A stretch of DNA of 64,000 bases, taken from contig NC_062225.1 of assembly GCF_902686445.1 (NCBI RefSeq), forward strand, positions 89,764,581 to 89,828,580, in the 5' to 3' direction. Numbering within the stretch: the stretch's first letter is position 1; the number at the start of each line of letters is the position of its first letter. Shown piece by piece: positions 22,451 to 33,589 of this stretch. The notes below the pieces were generated by a model that had not been told where the DNA came from, did no database searches, and saw only the letters and a program-made list of their open reading frames with translations. The DNA comes from Sciurus carolinensis (Eukaryota; Chordata; Mammalia; Rodentia; Sciuridae). The translations under genes were made by a program, and so were the position numbers.

Positions 22451-22695
22451 CTGACTGAGCCCTGTCTCCAGGATCCCTCAGCCCAAGTGATCACTCCCTG
22501 CCTCTGGGGCCCTCACATTGACTGACTGCTCCCTGCTGCCAGGACCCCCAGACCAACTGACTGCGCCCTATCACTGGGACCCCAGACTGACTGATTGCAC
22601 CCGCCCTCCAGGATCCCACAACCACACCAAACACACCCGACCTCCAGGACCCCTGCGGGACCAACTGCATCCCGTCTCCAGGACATCCAGTTGAC
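22451..22695 (+). repeat. Imperfect 35-bp tandem repeat in the L1 5' UTR (7 units)
   Basis: Seven consecutive units of 34-37 bp, each built as CTGACTGC-CCCTG-CTCCAGGA-CCC-A-AC. Units start near 22451, 22488, 22522, 22557, 22591, 22627 and 22662. A further decayed unit may lie at about 22417-22450. The units are GC-rich and only moderately similar, so the array is not a recent expansion. Confidence 0.75.
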
Positions 22696-23399
22696 CACGT
22701 CCACCCCTGAGCTGCAGCTCCCCATTTGCCAACACATTTCGAAGCCAGAGCGGCCGTCTTGGATAATCCTGGAAGCCATAGCTCTGATCTTAAGGTGGGG
22801 CAAAACCCATCCTGAAACGCCTGCTGGAGTCTTGAAGCTCATTGTCAGGTACCTCTCATGCATCAGGCTACTGGGAGGTTTCATTACTATATGACTGTTA
22901 TACTGTAGATTTTCTTTTTTCTCCTTATTGAAAAAATTTCAGTTTTTATTTCTTTACTTTTGTGGCTCACTTTTCCTTTTGATTACCTGTTCCCTCAGAG
23001 TCTCTTTCTCCCTTCTATGCATGCTAGCATTCAATTTCTTTTGTTTACACTCTCACACTTTCTATTTTCTAGAACTTCTGTATATTCTTTTCTTATCCCA
23101 TTTATGGCCATATTCTACATCCCTCTGCATCCTTTTGTCCTCCATTTGAAACTGCAGACCTTATTGCAAATTTGTTTGTTTTACTGAAGATAATATTTGA
23201 ACTCATTCTGTTTATTATGACAATTTTGTTATAATCCTCATAGGGGCTATTTTGTCTAGGATTGCATAGTGTCTGAATTGAGCACTGCTAATATTGATCT
23301 CCCCTTAAAGAAAGGGTTTTGGAAACCTATAGGGCCACTATAAGCCTATAGGGGGAAATCTGTAATACCCCAGGTCTACACTGCTAGAGGGGAAGATAC

Positions 23400-24380
23400 A
23401 TGAACAACATGAAAAAACAAGGGAAGAAAATGATCCAAACAAATCTAGATTCTATATTAATAGAATTCAATGACAGTATGTTAGAAGAAATGTCAGAAAA
23501 GGACTTCAGATTATACATGATTAAGATGATTCATGAAGCAAAGGATGAAATAAGAGAGCAAATGCAGGCAATGAATGATAATACCAATAAGCTGAAAAAG
23601 CACCTGCAGAAAGCAAAAAGAACATTTCAACAAAGAGATAGAGATTCTCAAAAAAAAAACCAAACAGAAATCCTTGAAATGAAGGAAAAAATAAACCAAA
23701 TAAAAAACTCAATTGAAAGCATCACCAAAAGTCTAGACCACTTGGAAGACAGAACCTCAGACAATGAAGACAAATTATTTAATCTTGAAAATAAAGTCAC
23801 CCAAACAGAGAAGATGGTAAGAAATCATGAATAGAATCTCCACGAACTATGGGACATCATCAAAAGACCAAATTTAAGAATTATTGGGATTGAGGAAGGC
23901 ACAGAGATACAAACCAAAGGAATGAACAAATTATTCAATGAAATAATATCAGAAAACTTCCCAAACATGAAGAATGAAATGGAAAATCAAATACAAGAGC
24001 CTTACAGAACACAAAATGCACAAAATTAGAACAGATCCACACCAAGGCACATTATAATAAAAATGCCTAACATTCAAAATAAAGTTAGGATTTTGAAGGT
24101 CACAAGAGAAAAGCATCAGATTACATATAGGGGGAAACCAATATGGATAGCAGTAGACTTCTCAACCCAGAGTCTAAAAGCTAGAAGGGCCTGGAACAAC
24201 ATATTTCAAGCTCTGAAAGAACATGGTTGCCAACCAAGAATCCTATACCCAGCAAAACTAACCTTCAGATTTGAAGATGAGATAAAATTCTTCCATGATA
24301 AACAAAAGTTAAAAGAATTTACAAATAGAAAGCCTGCGCTACAGAATGTCTCAACAAAATATTCCATGAGGAGGGAATGA
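23400..24380 (+). pseudogene. L1 ORF1 (RNA-binding chaperone), two in-frame stops
   Basis: Encodes the L1 ORF1 protein, a trimeric RNA-binding nucleic-acid chaperone that coats L1 RNA in the cytoplasm. The frame is 326 codons plus stop, close to the usual size for mammalian ORF1p. Codons 40-140 form a Lys/Glu/Gln-rich coiled coil (heptads such as EKINQIKNSIESITKSLDHL). The RRM-like domain starts near codon 158 (NLRIIGIEEG), and the C-terminal domain carries the typical RILYPAKLTFRFE motif near codon 280. One frame covers the whole gene, but codon 145 (TAG, 23832-23834) and codon 210 (TAG, 24027-24029) are stops. No frameshift was found. The start at 23400 fits the expected N-terminal length, though an upstream start is not excluded. 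Confidence 0.93.
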
Positions 24381-24474
24381 AAAACAACAATGTAGGTCAG
24401 CAAAGGGAGGAACTACCTGAGAAAAACCACTCAAAGGAGAAACCAAATCAACTTAAAAACCCAAAATAAGGCAA
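24381..24474 (+). other. L1 inter-ORF spacer
   Basis: 94 A-rich bases between the ORF1 stop (TGA, 24378-24380) and the ORF2 ATG at 24475. In L1, ORF2 is translated from the same RNA by unconventional reinitiation. No separate promoter is visible. Confidence 0.8.
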
Positions 24475-27400
24475 ATGACGGGGAATACAAATCATATCTC
24501 AATAATAACCCTGAACGTTAATGGCCTAAACTCATCAATCAAAAGACATAGACTGGCAGAATGGATTAAAAAGAAAGATCCAACAATATGCTGCCTGCAA
24601 GAGACTCATCTCGTAGAAAAAGACATCCACAGGCTAAAGGTGAAAGGATGGGAAAAAACCTACCACACACATGGACTCAGTAAAACAACGGGGGTTTCCA
24701 TCCTTATATGAGATAAAGTGGATTTCAAGCCAAAGTTAGTCAGAAGGGATAAAGAAGGACATTTCATTCTGCTTAAGGGAACCATAAATCAGGAAGACAT
24801 AACAATAGTAAATATTTATGCCCCAAACAATGGTGCATCCCTGTACATCAAACAAATCCTTCTCAATTTCAGGAATCACATAGACCACAACACAATAATT
24901 CTGGGTGACTTTAATGCACCACTGTCACCACTAGACAGATATTCCAAACAAAAATCAACCAAAGAAACCATAGAACTGAATAACACAATCGATAACCTAG
25001 TCTTAATAGGCATATATAGAATATTCCAACCATCAACAAGGAGATTCACTTTCTTCTCAGTAGCACACGGAACCTTCTCGAAAATAGACCATGTGTTGTG
25101 TCACAAAGCAGCCCTTAGGAAATACAGAAAAATAGAGATACTGCCTTGTGTTCTATCAGATCCTAATGGACTGAGAATAGAAATCAATGACAAAATAAAA
25201 AACAGAAAATACTCCAAAAAATGGAGACTAAATAATATACTATTGAATGAAACATGAATAACAGAAAACATCAGGGAGGAGATAAAAAAAATTCTTAGAG
25301 GTCAATGAGAACAACAATACAACATATCAAAATCTCTGGGACACTATGAAAGTGGTACTAAGAGAAAAATTGATCGCATGGAGCGCATTCCAGAAAAGAA
25401 TGAAAAGTCAACAACTAAATGACCTAACATTACAGCTCAAAGCCCTAGAAAAAGAAGAACAGAATAACAGCAAAAGTAGTATAAGACAGGAAATAATTAA
25501 AATCAGAGCTGAAATCAATGAAATTGAAACAAAAGAAACAATTCAAAAAATTGACAAACAAAAAGTTGTTTCTTTGAAAAAGTAAACAAAATAGATAAGC
25601 CCTTAGCTACACTAACAAAGAGAAGGAGAGAGAAGACTCAAATTACTAAAATTTGTGATGAAAAAGGAAATATCACAACAGACACCATTGAGATACAGAA
25701 CATAATGAGAAGCTACTTTGAAAATCTGTATTCCAACAAAATAGAAACTACCGAAGACATTGACAAATTTCTAGAGACATATCCTCCTCCCAAACTGAAC
25801 CAGGAGGACATACACAATTTAAACAGATCAATATCAAGCAATGAAATAGAAGAAGCCATTAAAAACCTACCATCCAAGAAAAGCCCAGGACCAGACAGAT
25901 TCTCAGTCAAGTTCTACAAGACCTTCAAAGAAGAACTCATTCCAATACTTCTCAAAGTATTCCAGGACATAGAAAAGGAGGGTACCCTACCAAACTCATT
26001 CTGTGAAGCTAATATCACCCTCATACCCAAACCAGGAAAAGACACATCAAGGAAAGAAAATTTTAGATCAATATCCTTGATGAATATAGATGTAAAGATC
26101 CTTAACAAAATATTGGCAAACTGTATTCAAAAACATATTAAGAAAATTGTGCACCACGATCAACTGGGGTTCATCCCTGGAATGCAAGGATGGTTTAACA
26201 TCCGTAAATCAATAAACATAATCCATCATGTCAATAGACTTAAGGATAAGAGTCATATGGTCATTTCAATTGACACAGAAAAAGTGTTCGACAAAATATA
26301 ACACCCCTTCATGCTCAAAACACTAGAAAAAATAGGGATAGTAGGAACGTACCTGAACATTTTAAAGGCTATTTATGCTAAGCCCATGGCCAACATCATT
26401 CTTAATGGAGAAAAACTGAAACCATTCCCTTTAAAAATGGGAACAAGACAGGGACGTCCTCTTTCACCACTTCTATTCAACATTGTCCTCGAAACTCTAG
26501 CCAGAGCAATTAGGCAGACTAAAGAAATTAAAGGGATACGAATAGGAAAAGAGGAACTTAAGCTGTCACTATTTGCTGATGACATGATTCTGTATTTAGA
26601 GGATCCAAAAACCTCCTCCAGAAAACTTCTAGACCTCATCAATGAATTCAGCAAAATAGCAGGCTATAAACCCAACACGCATAAATCTAAAGCATTTTTA
26701 TACGAAAGCAACGAAACAGCTGAAAGGGAAATGAGGAAAACAACTCCATTTGCAATAGCCTCAAAAACAATAAAATATTAGGAATCAATCTAACCAAAGA
26801 GGTAAAAGATCTCTACAATGAAAACTACAAAACATTGAAGAAAGAAATTGAGGAAGACCTTAGAAGATGGAAAGATCTCCCATGTTCTTGGATAGGCAGA
26901 ATTAATATTGTCAAAATGACCATACTACCAAAAGTGCTATACAGATTCAATGCAATTCCAAATAAAATCCCAATGACGTACCTTACAGAAATAGAGCAAG
27001 CAATCGTGAAATTCATCTGGAAGAATAAGAAACCCAGAATAGCTAAAGCAATCTTTAGCAGGAAGAATGAAACAGGGGTATCGCAATACCAGAACTTCAA
27101 CTATACTACAAAGCAATAGTAACAAAAGTGGCATGGTATTGGCACCAAAATAAACAGGTAGATCAAAGGTACAGAATAGAGGACACGGACACAAACCCAA
27201 ATAAATACAATTTTCTCATACTAGACAAAGGTGCCAAAAATATGCAATGGAGAAAAGATAGCCTCTTCAACAAATGGTGCTGGAGAACTGGAAATCCATA
27301 TGCAACAGAATGAAACTAAACCCCTATTTCTCACCCTGCACAAAACTCAACTCACAATGGATCAAGGACCTTGAAATCAGACCAGAGACCCTGCATCTTA

Positions 27401-28260
27401 TAGAAGAAAAAGTAGGTCCAAATCTTCAACTTGTTGGCTTAGGATGAGACTTCCTTAACAGGACTCTCATAGCACAAGAAATAAAAGCAAGAATCAATAA
27501 CTGGGACAGATTCAAACTAAATAGCTTTCTCTCAGCAAAGGAAACTATCAGCAATGTGAAGAGAGAGCCTACAGAGTGGGAGAAAATCTTTGCCACTCAT
27601 ACTTCAGATAGAGCACTAATTTCCAGAATATATAAAGAACTCAAAAAACTCTACATGAAGAATACAGATAACCCAATCAACAAATGGGCTAAGGATATGA
27701 ACAGACACTTCACAGAAGAAGATCTACAAGCCATCAACAAACATATGAAAAAATGTTCACCATCTTTAGTAATAAGAGAAATGCAAATCAAAACTACACT
27801 GAGATTCCATCTCACACCAATTATCAAGAATACAAGCAACAATAGGTGTTGGAGAGGATGTGGGGAAAAAGGTACACTCATACATTGCTGGTGGGGCTGC
27901 AAATTAGTGCAGCCACTCTGGAAAGCAGTATGGAGATTCCTTAGAAAACTTGGAATGAAACCACCATTTGACCCAGCTATCCCACTCCTTGGCCTATACC
28001 CAAAGGACTTAAAATCAGCATACTACAGAGATACAGCCACATCAATGTTCATAGCTGTTGAATTCACAATAGCCAGACTGTGGAACCAACCTAGATGTCC
28101 TTCAATTGATGAATGGATAAAGAAACTGTGTTATATATAAACAATGGAATATTACTCAGCTATAAAGAATAATAAAATTATGGCATCTTCAGGCAAATGG
28201 ATGAAATTGGAGAATATCATGCTAAGTGAGATAAGCCAATCTCAGAAATCCAAAAGATGA
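24475..28260 (+). pseudogene. L1 ORF2 (endonuclease-reverse transcriptase), multiply disabled
   Basis: Encodes the L1 replication enzyme: an apurinic-type endonuclease that nicks target DNA, a reverse transcriptase that copies L1 RNA at the nick, and a C-terminal Cys-rich domain. The span is about 1,260 codons, the normal length. The endonuclease shows CLQETH, NIYAPN and GDFNAPL motifs, but the catalytic SDH motif reads SDP (CCT at 25162-25164). The reverse transcriptase keeps its FADD active site (26572-26583). The zinc-knuckle-like motif C-X3-C-X7-H-X4-C is intact (27847-27900). In-frame stops: TGA 24709, TGA 25255, TAA 26299, TGA 27445, TAA 28138. Frameshifts: +1 in the A-run 25284-25291; -1 near 25560-25564, 26776-26780, 27075-27078 and 27308-27310. 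The final TGA at 28258-28260 ends the ancestral frame. Confidence 0.95.
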
Positions 28261-28510
28261 ATGATCTCGCTGATAAGCGGATGATGACACATAATGGGGG
28301 GGGGTGGGAAGGGGCAAGGATGGAGGAAGGAGGGACTGTATAGAGGGAAAAGAGGGGTGGGAGGGGTGGGGGGAAGGAAAAAATAACAGAATGAATCAAA
28401 CATCTTTACCCTATGTAGATGTATGATTACACAAATGGTATGCTGTTACTCCATGTAGAAACAGAAACAACATGTATCCCATTTGTTTACAATAAAAATA
28501 AATTAAAAAA
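28261..28510 (+). other. L1 3' UTR with G-rich tract and poly-A end
   Basis: Short 3' UTR. 28296-28376 is a purine tract with many G-runs (a run of 10 G near 28296, then repeated GGGG and GGTGGGAGGGG-like groups). AATAAA at 28491-28496 is followed by an A-rich end. G-rich tracts are a conserved property of mammalian L1 3' UTRs. Confidence 0.92.
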
Positions 28511-28524
28511 AAAGATCACCTGAA
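28511..28524. repeat. L1 target-site duplication, right copy
   Basis: AAAGATCACCTGAA, identical to 21980-21993. Its first A bases merge with the poly-A tail, so the tail/duplication boundary is ambiguous by a few bases. Confidence 0.95.
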
Positions 28525-28829
28525 AATCTAAACTAAGTCCATTGAATAGATAGCAGGAAATATTTATCATAATTTAGGTGTCCTTGGCCCATCCTCACCT
28601 ACAGGCCCCTCATGGAATAATAAATTCAGATAAATTACGTCTCTGTAATTTCAGCCGAAAGTAAAGTAGGTCAGGAAATATTGGCTCTCTCTCATCTTAA
28701 TGGATAATAGAAATCTGATCCACTAGAATGTTCAGAATATGAAAAGGGTCCTCCTAAGTCATTTACCAGTTTTTAGCACTCCCAGGGGTACAGGGATCTG
28801 GGGCTGGCAGCACGACCCTGATGGTGGTG

Positions 28830-28915
28830 ACCCCACCACCTCACGTGGGTGACCCCCTCCACTTGCCTGGGCTTTGCCTCCATGTCTGTAAAATAAGGCA
28901 GCGTCCTCCCAATCT
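28830..28915 (+). mobile_element. MIR fragment
   Basis: CTTTGCCTCCATGTCTGTAAAATAAGGCAG (28871-28900) matches the MIR core pattern of '...cctcatctgtaaaatggg...'. Edges are approximate. Confidence 0.5.
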
Positions 28916-31689
28916 CCATGGACACTGGACCTGCAGCGGGAAGTCCCAGAGCTGGTGCGTCACAGTAGCTTCTGTGTGGACCGCAGACAGCTGGCGGTAC
29001 TCCCTCTGTCCCCCGCCAAGTGCCCTCGTCCACACAGGGACCAGGAGCCCCTCTCCCTGGCCAGGCCTCAGGCGTGAAGCCATGCACGATGAGGAGGGAG
29101 AGCCCACAGAGCGCGCTGGCACTGTTGAAAATGAGCGCGGCCGTCCCCCACCCCGTCCTGTTGGGATATGCACGGCGGGTTTTGGCTGCTTCTTCAGTCG
29201 CCTTTCTCTCTTAAGCAAAAACCCATGTGTCAGCAGTTTTTTGATTATCATCAGAGGAAAGCACTCGATTTGCCCCAGGACAGAGCTGCGTGCATTCAGT
29301 GGACCAATACCGAAAGCTCAAGATTCCCCCAGTTTTCAGGTTTCGCAGGGATGCGGGGATGCAGAGGTGGGCATCATGAACAGCTCCTCCAGGAGACGCT
29401 TCGCCTTTACTCTCGGGAGGACAGAGGGTAGGGCTCTTTTGAATACAGCATGATAAAGATAAAGAGTGCTAGGTGTTCTCCAACCTGGGATTCGGGATGC
29501 CCGGGGCAGGTCATGAGGTAAGCACTGGGCACTCTGAAGGAGGAAACCGACTCACCGACTGCCTGTCCCACTGCACACAGCCTCATGGCCGGCAGCCCCC
29601 ACCTCAGGACGGCTGAGGAGCCTCACCAGGAGCCACCCCAGTCCTTAAAATCACCACAAATCGCACTTGTGGGACATCTAAAGCAGAAGTGCCAGCTTTC
29701 CCTTGAGGACGTGGGGGATTCTTGGGGACCATCTTCTCTTCTCCATCTGGCCGTCGATGCCTCCTCCAGAGATCCCGGATCTCCTCTCCTTTGCTTTACT
29801 CTTGCTTCCCCTGCCTCTTCCCACAGTTCTTCTTCCCCCGAAGCCTCTCCTCTTCCAGGGCTTTCCGATTATTACATGCTAGTAAAAATGAATGAGAGTT
29901 TGAAAGGTGTCTCCCTAGATCACCTGGAATCTGAATCTCAGTAGGTGGAGCTCCACCTGGTATTTCAGAGAGTCAAGACTGAAGTTAGAAGGCATTTCTT
30001 TGCTTGCATGGCGCTTTCTAAGGCACAAATTCAGTTACCAGGGGCAGGAATTGTTGCACCAGACATAATATGCATCCCTGGAAGGTCGATCCAGGTGCCA
30101 GAAAATTGCAGGCCAGTAGGAAAATGGTGTAATCTGTGATTCCATCTGGCCCATGAATTTCCAGTGGCCTTGCTTATAGATTGTCAGAACTGTTCATTAA
30201 GTTTGTTGTGAAACCAAAGGCTTAATATCTGTAATTTAGAGGGTTCAATAGGCAGTTAAATTGAGTGAAACTATTTTTGAATGACTACTCCAGTTTCAGA
30301 GAAATAGCCGACATTGCAGCTCAGTAGAGACACATTTCGAGGCAGCACCAGGAATTCAGAATTATTTATAGGCCCTTTAGAAAAGGGCTTTGCTATGCTA
30401 AGTTGAGAGACTTTTTTTTTTTTTCTTTAAAAAAAGTGTTCACAGAAGCTACAGGGCTGACAAAAGGAAACAGTTCCAATGCAGATAGGTTATCAGCCAC
30501 AGCCACAAAACTAGAACTGGCTCAAACGGAGCAAAGGTTGATTGCATTTTCTGTTTTTGTCTTTCTCTGTCTGATCTGTGGTCACTCTAGATGCGTGTGA
30601 AAATGCGTGTGCACAGGATGACGTGTGGCAGCCGAGAGCAGGGTGTGCGGCGGGGGTGAGGATGGAATTCCTCGTGCGGGGGCCTTTTCCGTCAGTCACT
30701 TGTAAGCCACCCCTGCAACACTTGATCCGTCGTGGGCATAGCTGTCCACTTCGGAAGGGAAAGAGAAGTTTCCTGAAGTCAGAAGGTGGCATTGACCCGC
30801 AGCTGGAAATTGTGACACTCGTTTCTGGTGGGTGACATGAAAAGGTGATGCAGACCTCAGGGCGAGACGGAGAACCAGCGGATGGCGATCGCATCATTCT
30901 GCAAGGAGAAGGCGGGGCGGGCGCGCATGGACCCAGCTCTGCAGTCAGGCTCGCTGTGTTCCCAGAGCGGCTCTGGAAGCCTTTCCACATCACGCACAAG
31001 GGCACCGGGAACTGGCCTAGGGACGGATGGATGTCGGTGTGCTGCTACCAAGGGAGTTCTGACCGAGCGTGGCAAGGAGGACCCGCTCCCCACCAAAAGC
31101 CACGCTCCCCTTCCTCACTTAGCCCACGGTGGCCACGTGCCAGGATAAAAGGATACAAAGTGACATCTATCACGGCCTCCACGGCGCGGTGGCAGTATGG
31201 ACAGGGTCGGGTAAATGCGTGTCTGCCGGGGATTTTCTGGAAAGCTGACTTTCCTGGAATGGACACCGCCCCTCTTCCTTATCACTTTCATCTTCCTTCC
31301 TGGAGTGGCGGCTGAGGCTGCAGACACAGCATTACTTCTGTGACCAAGAGACCATCAGGGAGAAGAAAGCCACATACACAGGCTGACAGAGAGAGCGCCA
31401 GACGCAGCCCAGGCTCTGACCTGCAACTTGCAAAAGAAAAAGGCAAAGTCAGCACGAGGGACTTTGCCTCAGAAAGTCCCAGTCAGGCCGCAGATTCCAG
31501 GGCCTTCTTAGGAATCTGAGAATATGCAGATATGCAGGACCCGTCTAGCACCGGGCAAATAAAAATGAGCAGACCAGGATCAAAACCAAGAAACCCGCCC
31601 CAACTGTGCCATATGTCAAAGTTCAAGGAACCATCTCTGATAAGAAAAGAGATACAAATTAGTGTTCAAATGTAACACAAGGGATGTGT
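28916..31689. other. Unassigned sequence
   Basis: No exon or known repeat recognised with confidence. Frames of up to 210 codons (28821-29453 plus) overlap a 136-codon frame on the other strand and encode Ser/Arg/Pro-rich sequence without domains. 30590-30960 has somewhat raised CpG. A T-run lies at 30412-30424. 30160-30420 is AT-rich, complex and frame-poor. A short MER5-like word (GATCACCTGGAATCTGAATCTCAGTAGG) occurs near 29917. Confidence 0.5.
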
Positions 31690-32345
31690 GGTTTTCTTTG
31701 TTTTGATACGTTAGTATGTTTTCTTAGAGCTTTGGGATTACACATAGTGATGGGGTTCATTTTGACAAAATCCTATGTGCAAGCATTTGATTTCACTCCT
31801 CTTTCCCCACTTTCCCTTCCCGCCTTCCTCCCCTTCCTCTCTTTCCTCTGCTGACCTTCCTCTTGCTCACGTATTTATTTTTGATGAGTACTTTCTATCA
31901 CATACACAAAGGTGAAATTCCATGCAGTACATTCGTAAGTGCACATGATGTGGCTTTGCTAGATCCATTCTGGATCTCCTTCTCTTTCCTGTCCCTCCTC
32001 CCTCCTTCTCCATCTCCTGCTCCACTGACCCTCCCTATACCTTTATGGTAACCCATTCCCCACCCGCCTTCTTTCCCTGATTTTGCTCTAACCTTCAAGT
32101 ATGAGAGAAAACATTCTACCCTTGAATTTTTGAGTCTCACTTATTTCATTATCTCCTCTTCCAACCACTTACAGGCAACATCATAATTTCATTCTTCTTC
32201 CTGACTGAGCAAAACTCCTCTGCATGTATAAAGCACGTTTTCTTGATCTATTGATCATCTATTGATGGGCATCTGGGAAGATTCCATAATTTGGCTATTG
32301 TGATTTGTGCTGGTACCTTAGATCTTGACCAGATGTTACTGTTTG
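31690..32345 (-). mobile_element. LINE-1 3' end (antisense, 5'-truncated)
   Basis: The plus strand shows antisense L1 3' UTR and ORF2 end: a C/T-rich tract (31797-31865 and 31978-32040, complement of the G-rich 3' UTR), then GGCAACATCATAATTTCATTCTTCTTCCTGACTGAGCAAAACTCC (32173-32217) and TTGATGGGCATCTGGGAAGATTCCATAATTTGGCTATTGTGA (32263-32304). Confidence 0.8.
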
Positions 32346-33589
32346 GTAAATAATAATGAAAATGAAAAAATTAATTTAAACTGCTTTATGCTAAATATTT
32401 CTCTGTAATTGTGTAAGAAAATTAACTTTGGGGTATTTTCATGTTTTCAAAGCACTTATACGGTGTTCCTTTTGCATTCTGTCTATGGGTGCCTATACTC
32501 TTAGAAGTCATTTCCAGTAATTATCTGATCATTCCATTTTATTATGTCCTAAACCATCACCTCCTAATTTGGTTTTCTTCCGTTCCTCATGATTCAAATG
32601 ATTGGCCTAGAAGAACTTGGGAGAGTCCCTGGGATTCTTTTGCTGAGCAATGTAATCTCCCAATATTTCCCCAAAGATTTTCCAGGATGACCAGGGTCCT
32701 AGGACACATCTCATGAGAAAACAACCTGGCAACGCACCATGAGACTTGGAAGGGACAGCAGGCTCTAAAGGAGCAAAAGCTGCCTGTGGTTGGGCAAGAC
32801 TTGCCAGTGGAGGGACTCGGGTGGCTTGGAGGCCTGGCAGGCTGGTGGAACCGAAGAGTTCTCTAGGGACAGAGAACGTGTCAAGAGGAGAGGGCACCTG
32901 ATGGAGGTGCGTGTGTCCCCACAGGTCACTGAGGTGGCAGGAGGCAGGCGAGTCACGTGATGAGACTCTCTGTGGGACATGGTGAAGATTTGGCAGAAGG
33001 CGAGCTGAGGAGACCTGCTGTGCCTGGCAAGGAGCCTGGGCATGGCTGCACTTTGGCTTGGCAAACACTGGCTCCCTATGCCCTCCGAGGTGGTAGTTCA
33101 TTCTCAGTTCTTGTGTGCAGCACATTCATAATCGGTGCTTTGTCTCTCTGGTGGAATGATCCCTTTCTGATTATGAAAGTCCCTAAACACATACCTCAAG
33201 TGAAGACAACTGGGTGTTACCACTTCACAGACCTGGGGGTGTCGGGTGGAATTCCCCTGCCCCTGTCACGCACAGCGGTGACTTTCACCAGCATGGGGTC
33301 CACAAGGCCACACCACAGGGGGCAGCAGCCTTGGGCGCTCCTGCTGGGGGTCAGCTGAGGCTGGTGGAGGGCAGGACATCCCACCCTGCCGGGCAGCAGC
33401 CAGGACCACTCTCCAGGGCGTCAACCCCTCCCAGCAGATATGAGGGAGGGAGAGACCCGCCAGCCACCGCAGAGGTGTAGGAGTCTCAAACCACAGCATC
33501 CAAATGCCCACGCCTCAGGGGAAAATCATCCATCGTGCCGAGAAGCAGGGAGGACCCCCGCCGAGTGAAGACATCCTAAGACAACAAAA
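32346..33589. other. Unassigned sequence
   Basis: AT-rich to 32.6 kb, then GC-richer. Frames at 32607-33511 on both strands overlap in several phases (172 codons minus against 133 codons plus) and carry no domain. No repeat recognised. Confidence 0.5.

Larger units (their letters stand above)
21994..23399 (+). promoter_or_regulatory. L1 5' UTR / internal promoter region
   Basis: GC-richer leader of 1.4 kb preceding ORF1. In active L1s this region carries an RNA polymerase II promoter inside the transcript. Here it contains CAAGATGGC at 22003-22011, about ten bases from the 5' end, the same position and sense as the YY1 site of other mammalian L1s. It also holds short CTGCC-rich stretches (22110-22350) and a 35-bp tandem repeat (22451-22695). 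The last 500 bases are T-rich and contain chance frames (22928-23187). Promoter function is inferred from family knowledge. Confidence 0.75.
21994..28510 (+). mobile_element. Near full-length LINE-1 (L1) retrotransposon, inactivated
   Basis: A complete structural L1 of about 6.5 kb bracketed by a perfect 14-bp target duplication. In order: a 5' UTR of about 1.4 kb starting close to a YY1-type site, ORF1 (23400-24380), a 94-base inter-ORF spacer, ORF2 (24475-28260), a G-rich 3' UTR, AATAAA at 28491-28496, and an A-rich end. Both reading frames follow the L1 order without large deletions, but each is broken, so the copy cannot retrotranspose on its own. The intact duplication and easily aligned frames point to a moderately young insertion, younger than the other L1 pieces here. 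Whether the promoter is still active cannot be told from sequence. Confidence 0.97.

Noticed and set aside
22928..23187. Hydrophobic Phe/Leu-rich small frames, membrane-protein-like
   Set aside because: They lie in the T-rich end of the L1 5' UTR, and the hydrophobic residues come from T-rich codons.
28821..29453. 210-codon plus-strand frame, the longest outside L1
   Set aside because: A 136-codon minus frame overlaps it, its beginning lies in a MIR-like fragment, and the composition reflects GC content; no domain.
32607..33125. 172-codon minus-strand frame
   Set aside because: Overlapped by a second minus frame and a 133-codon plus frame, no domain.
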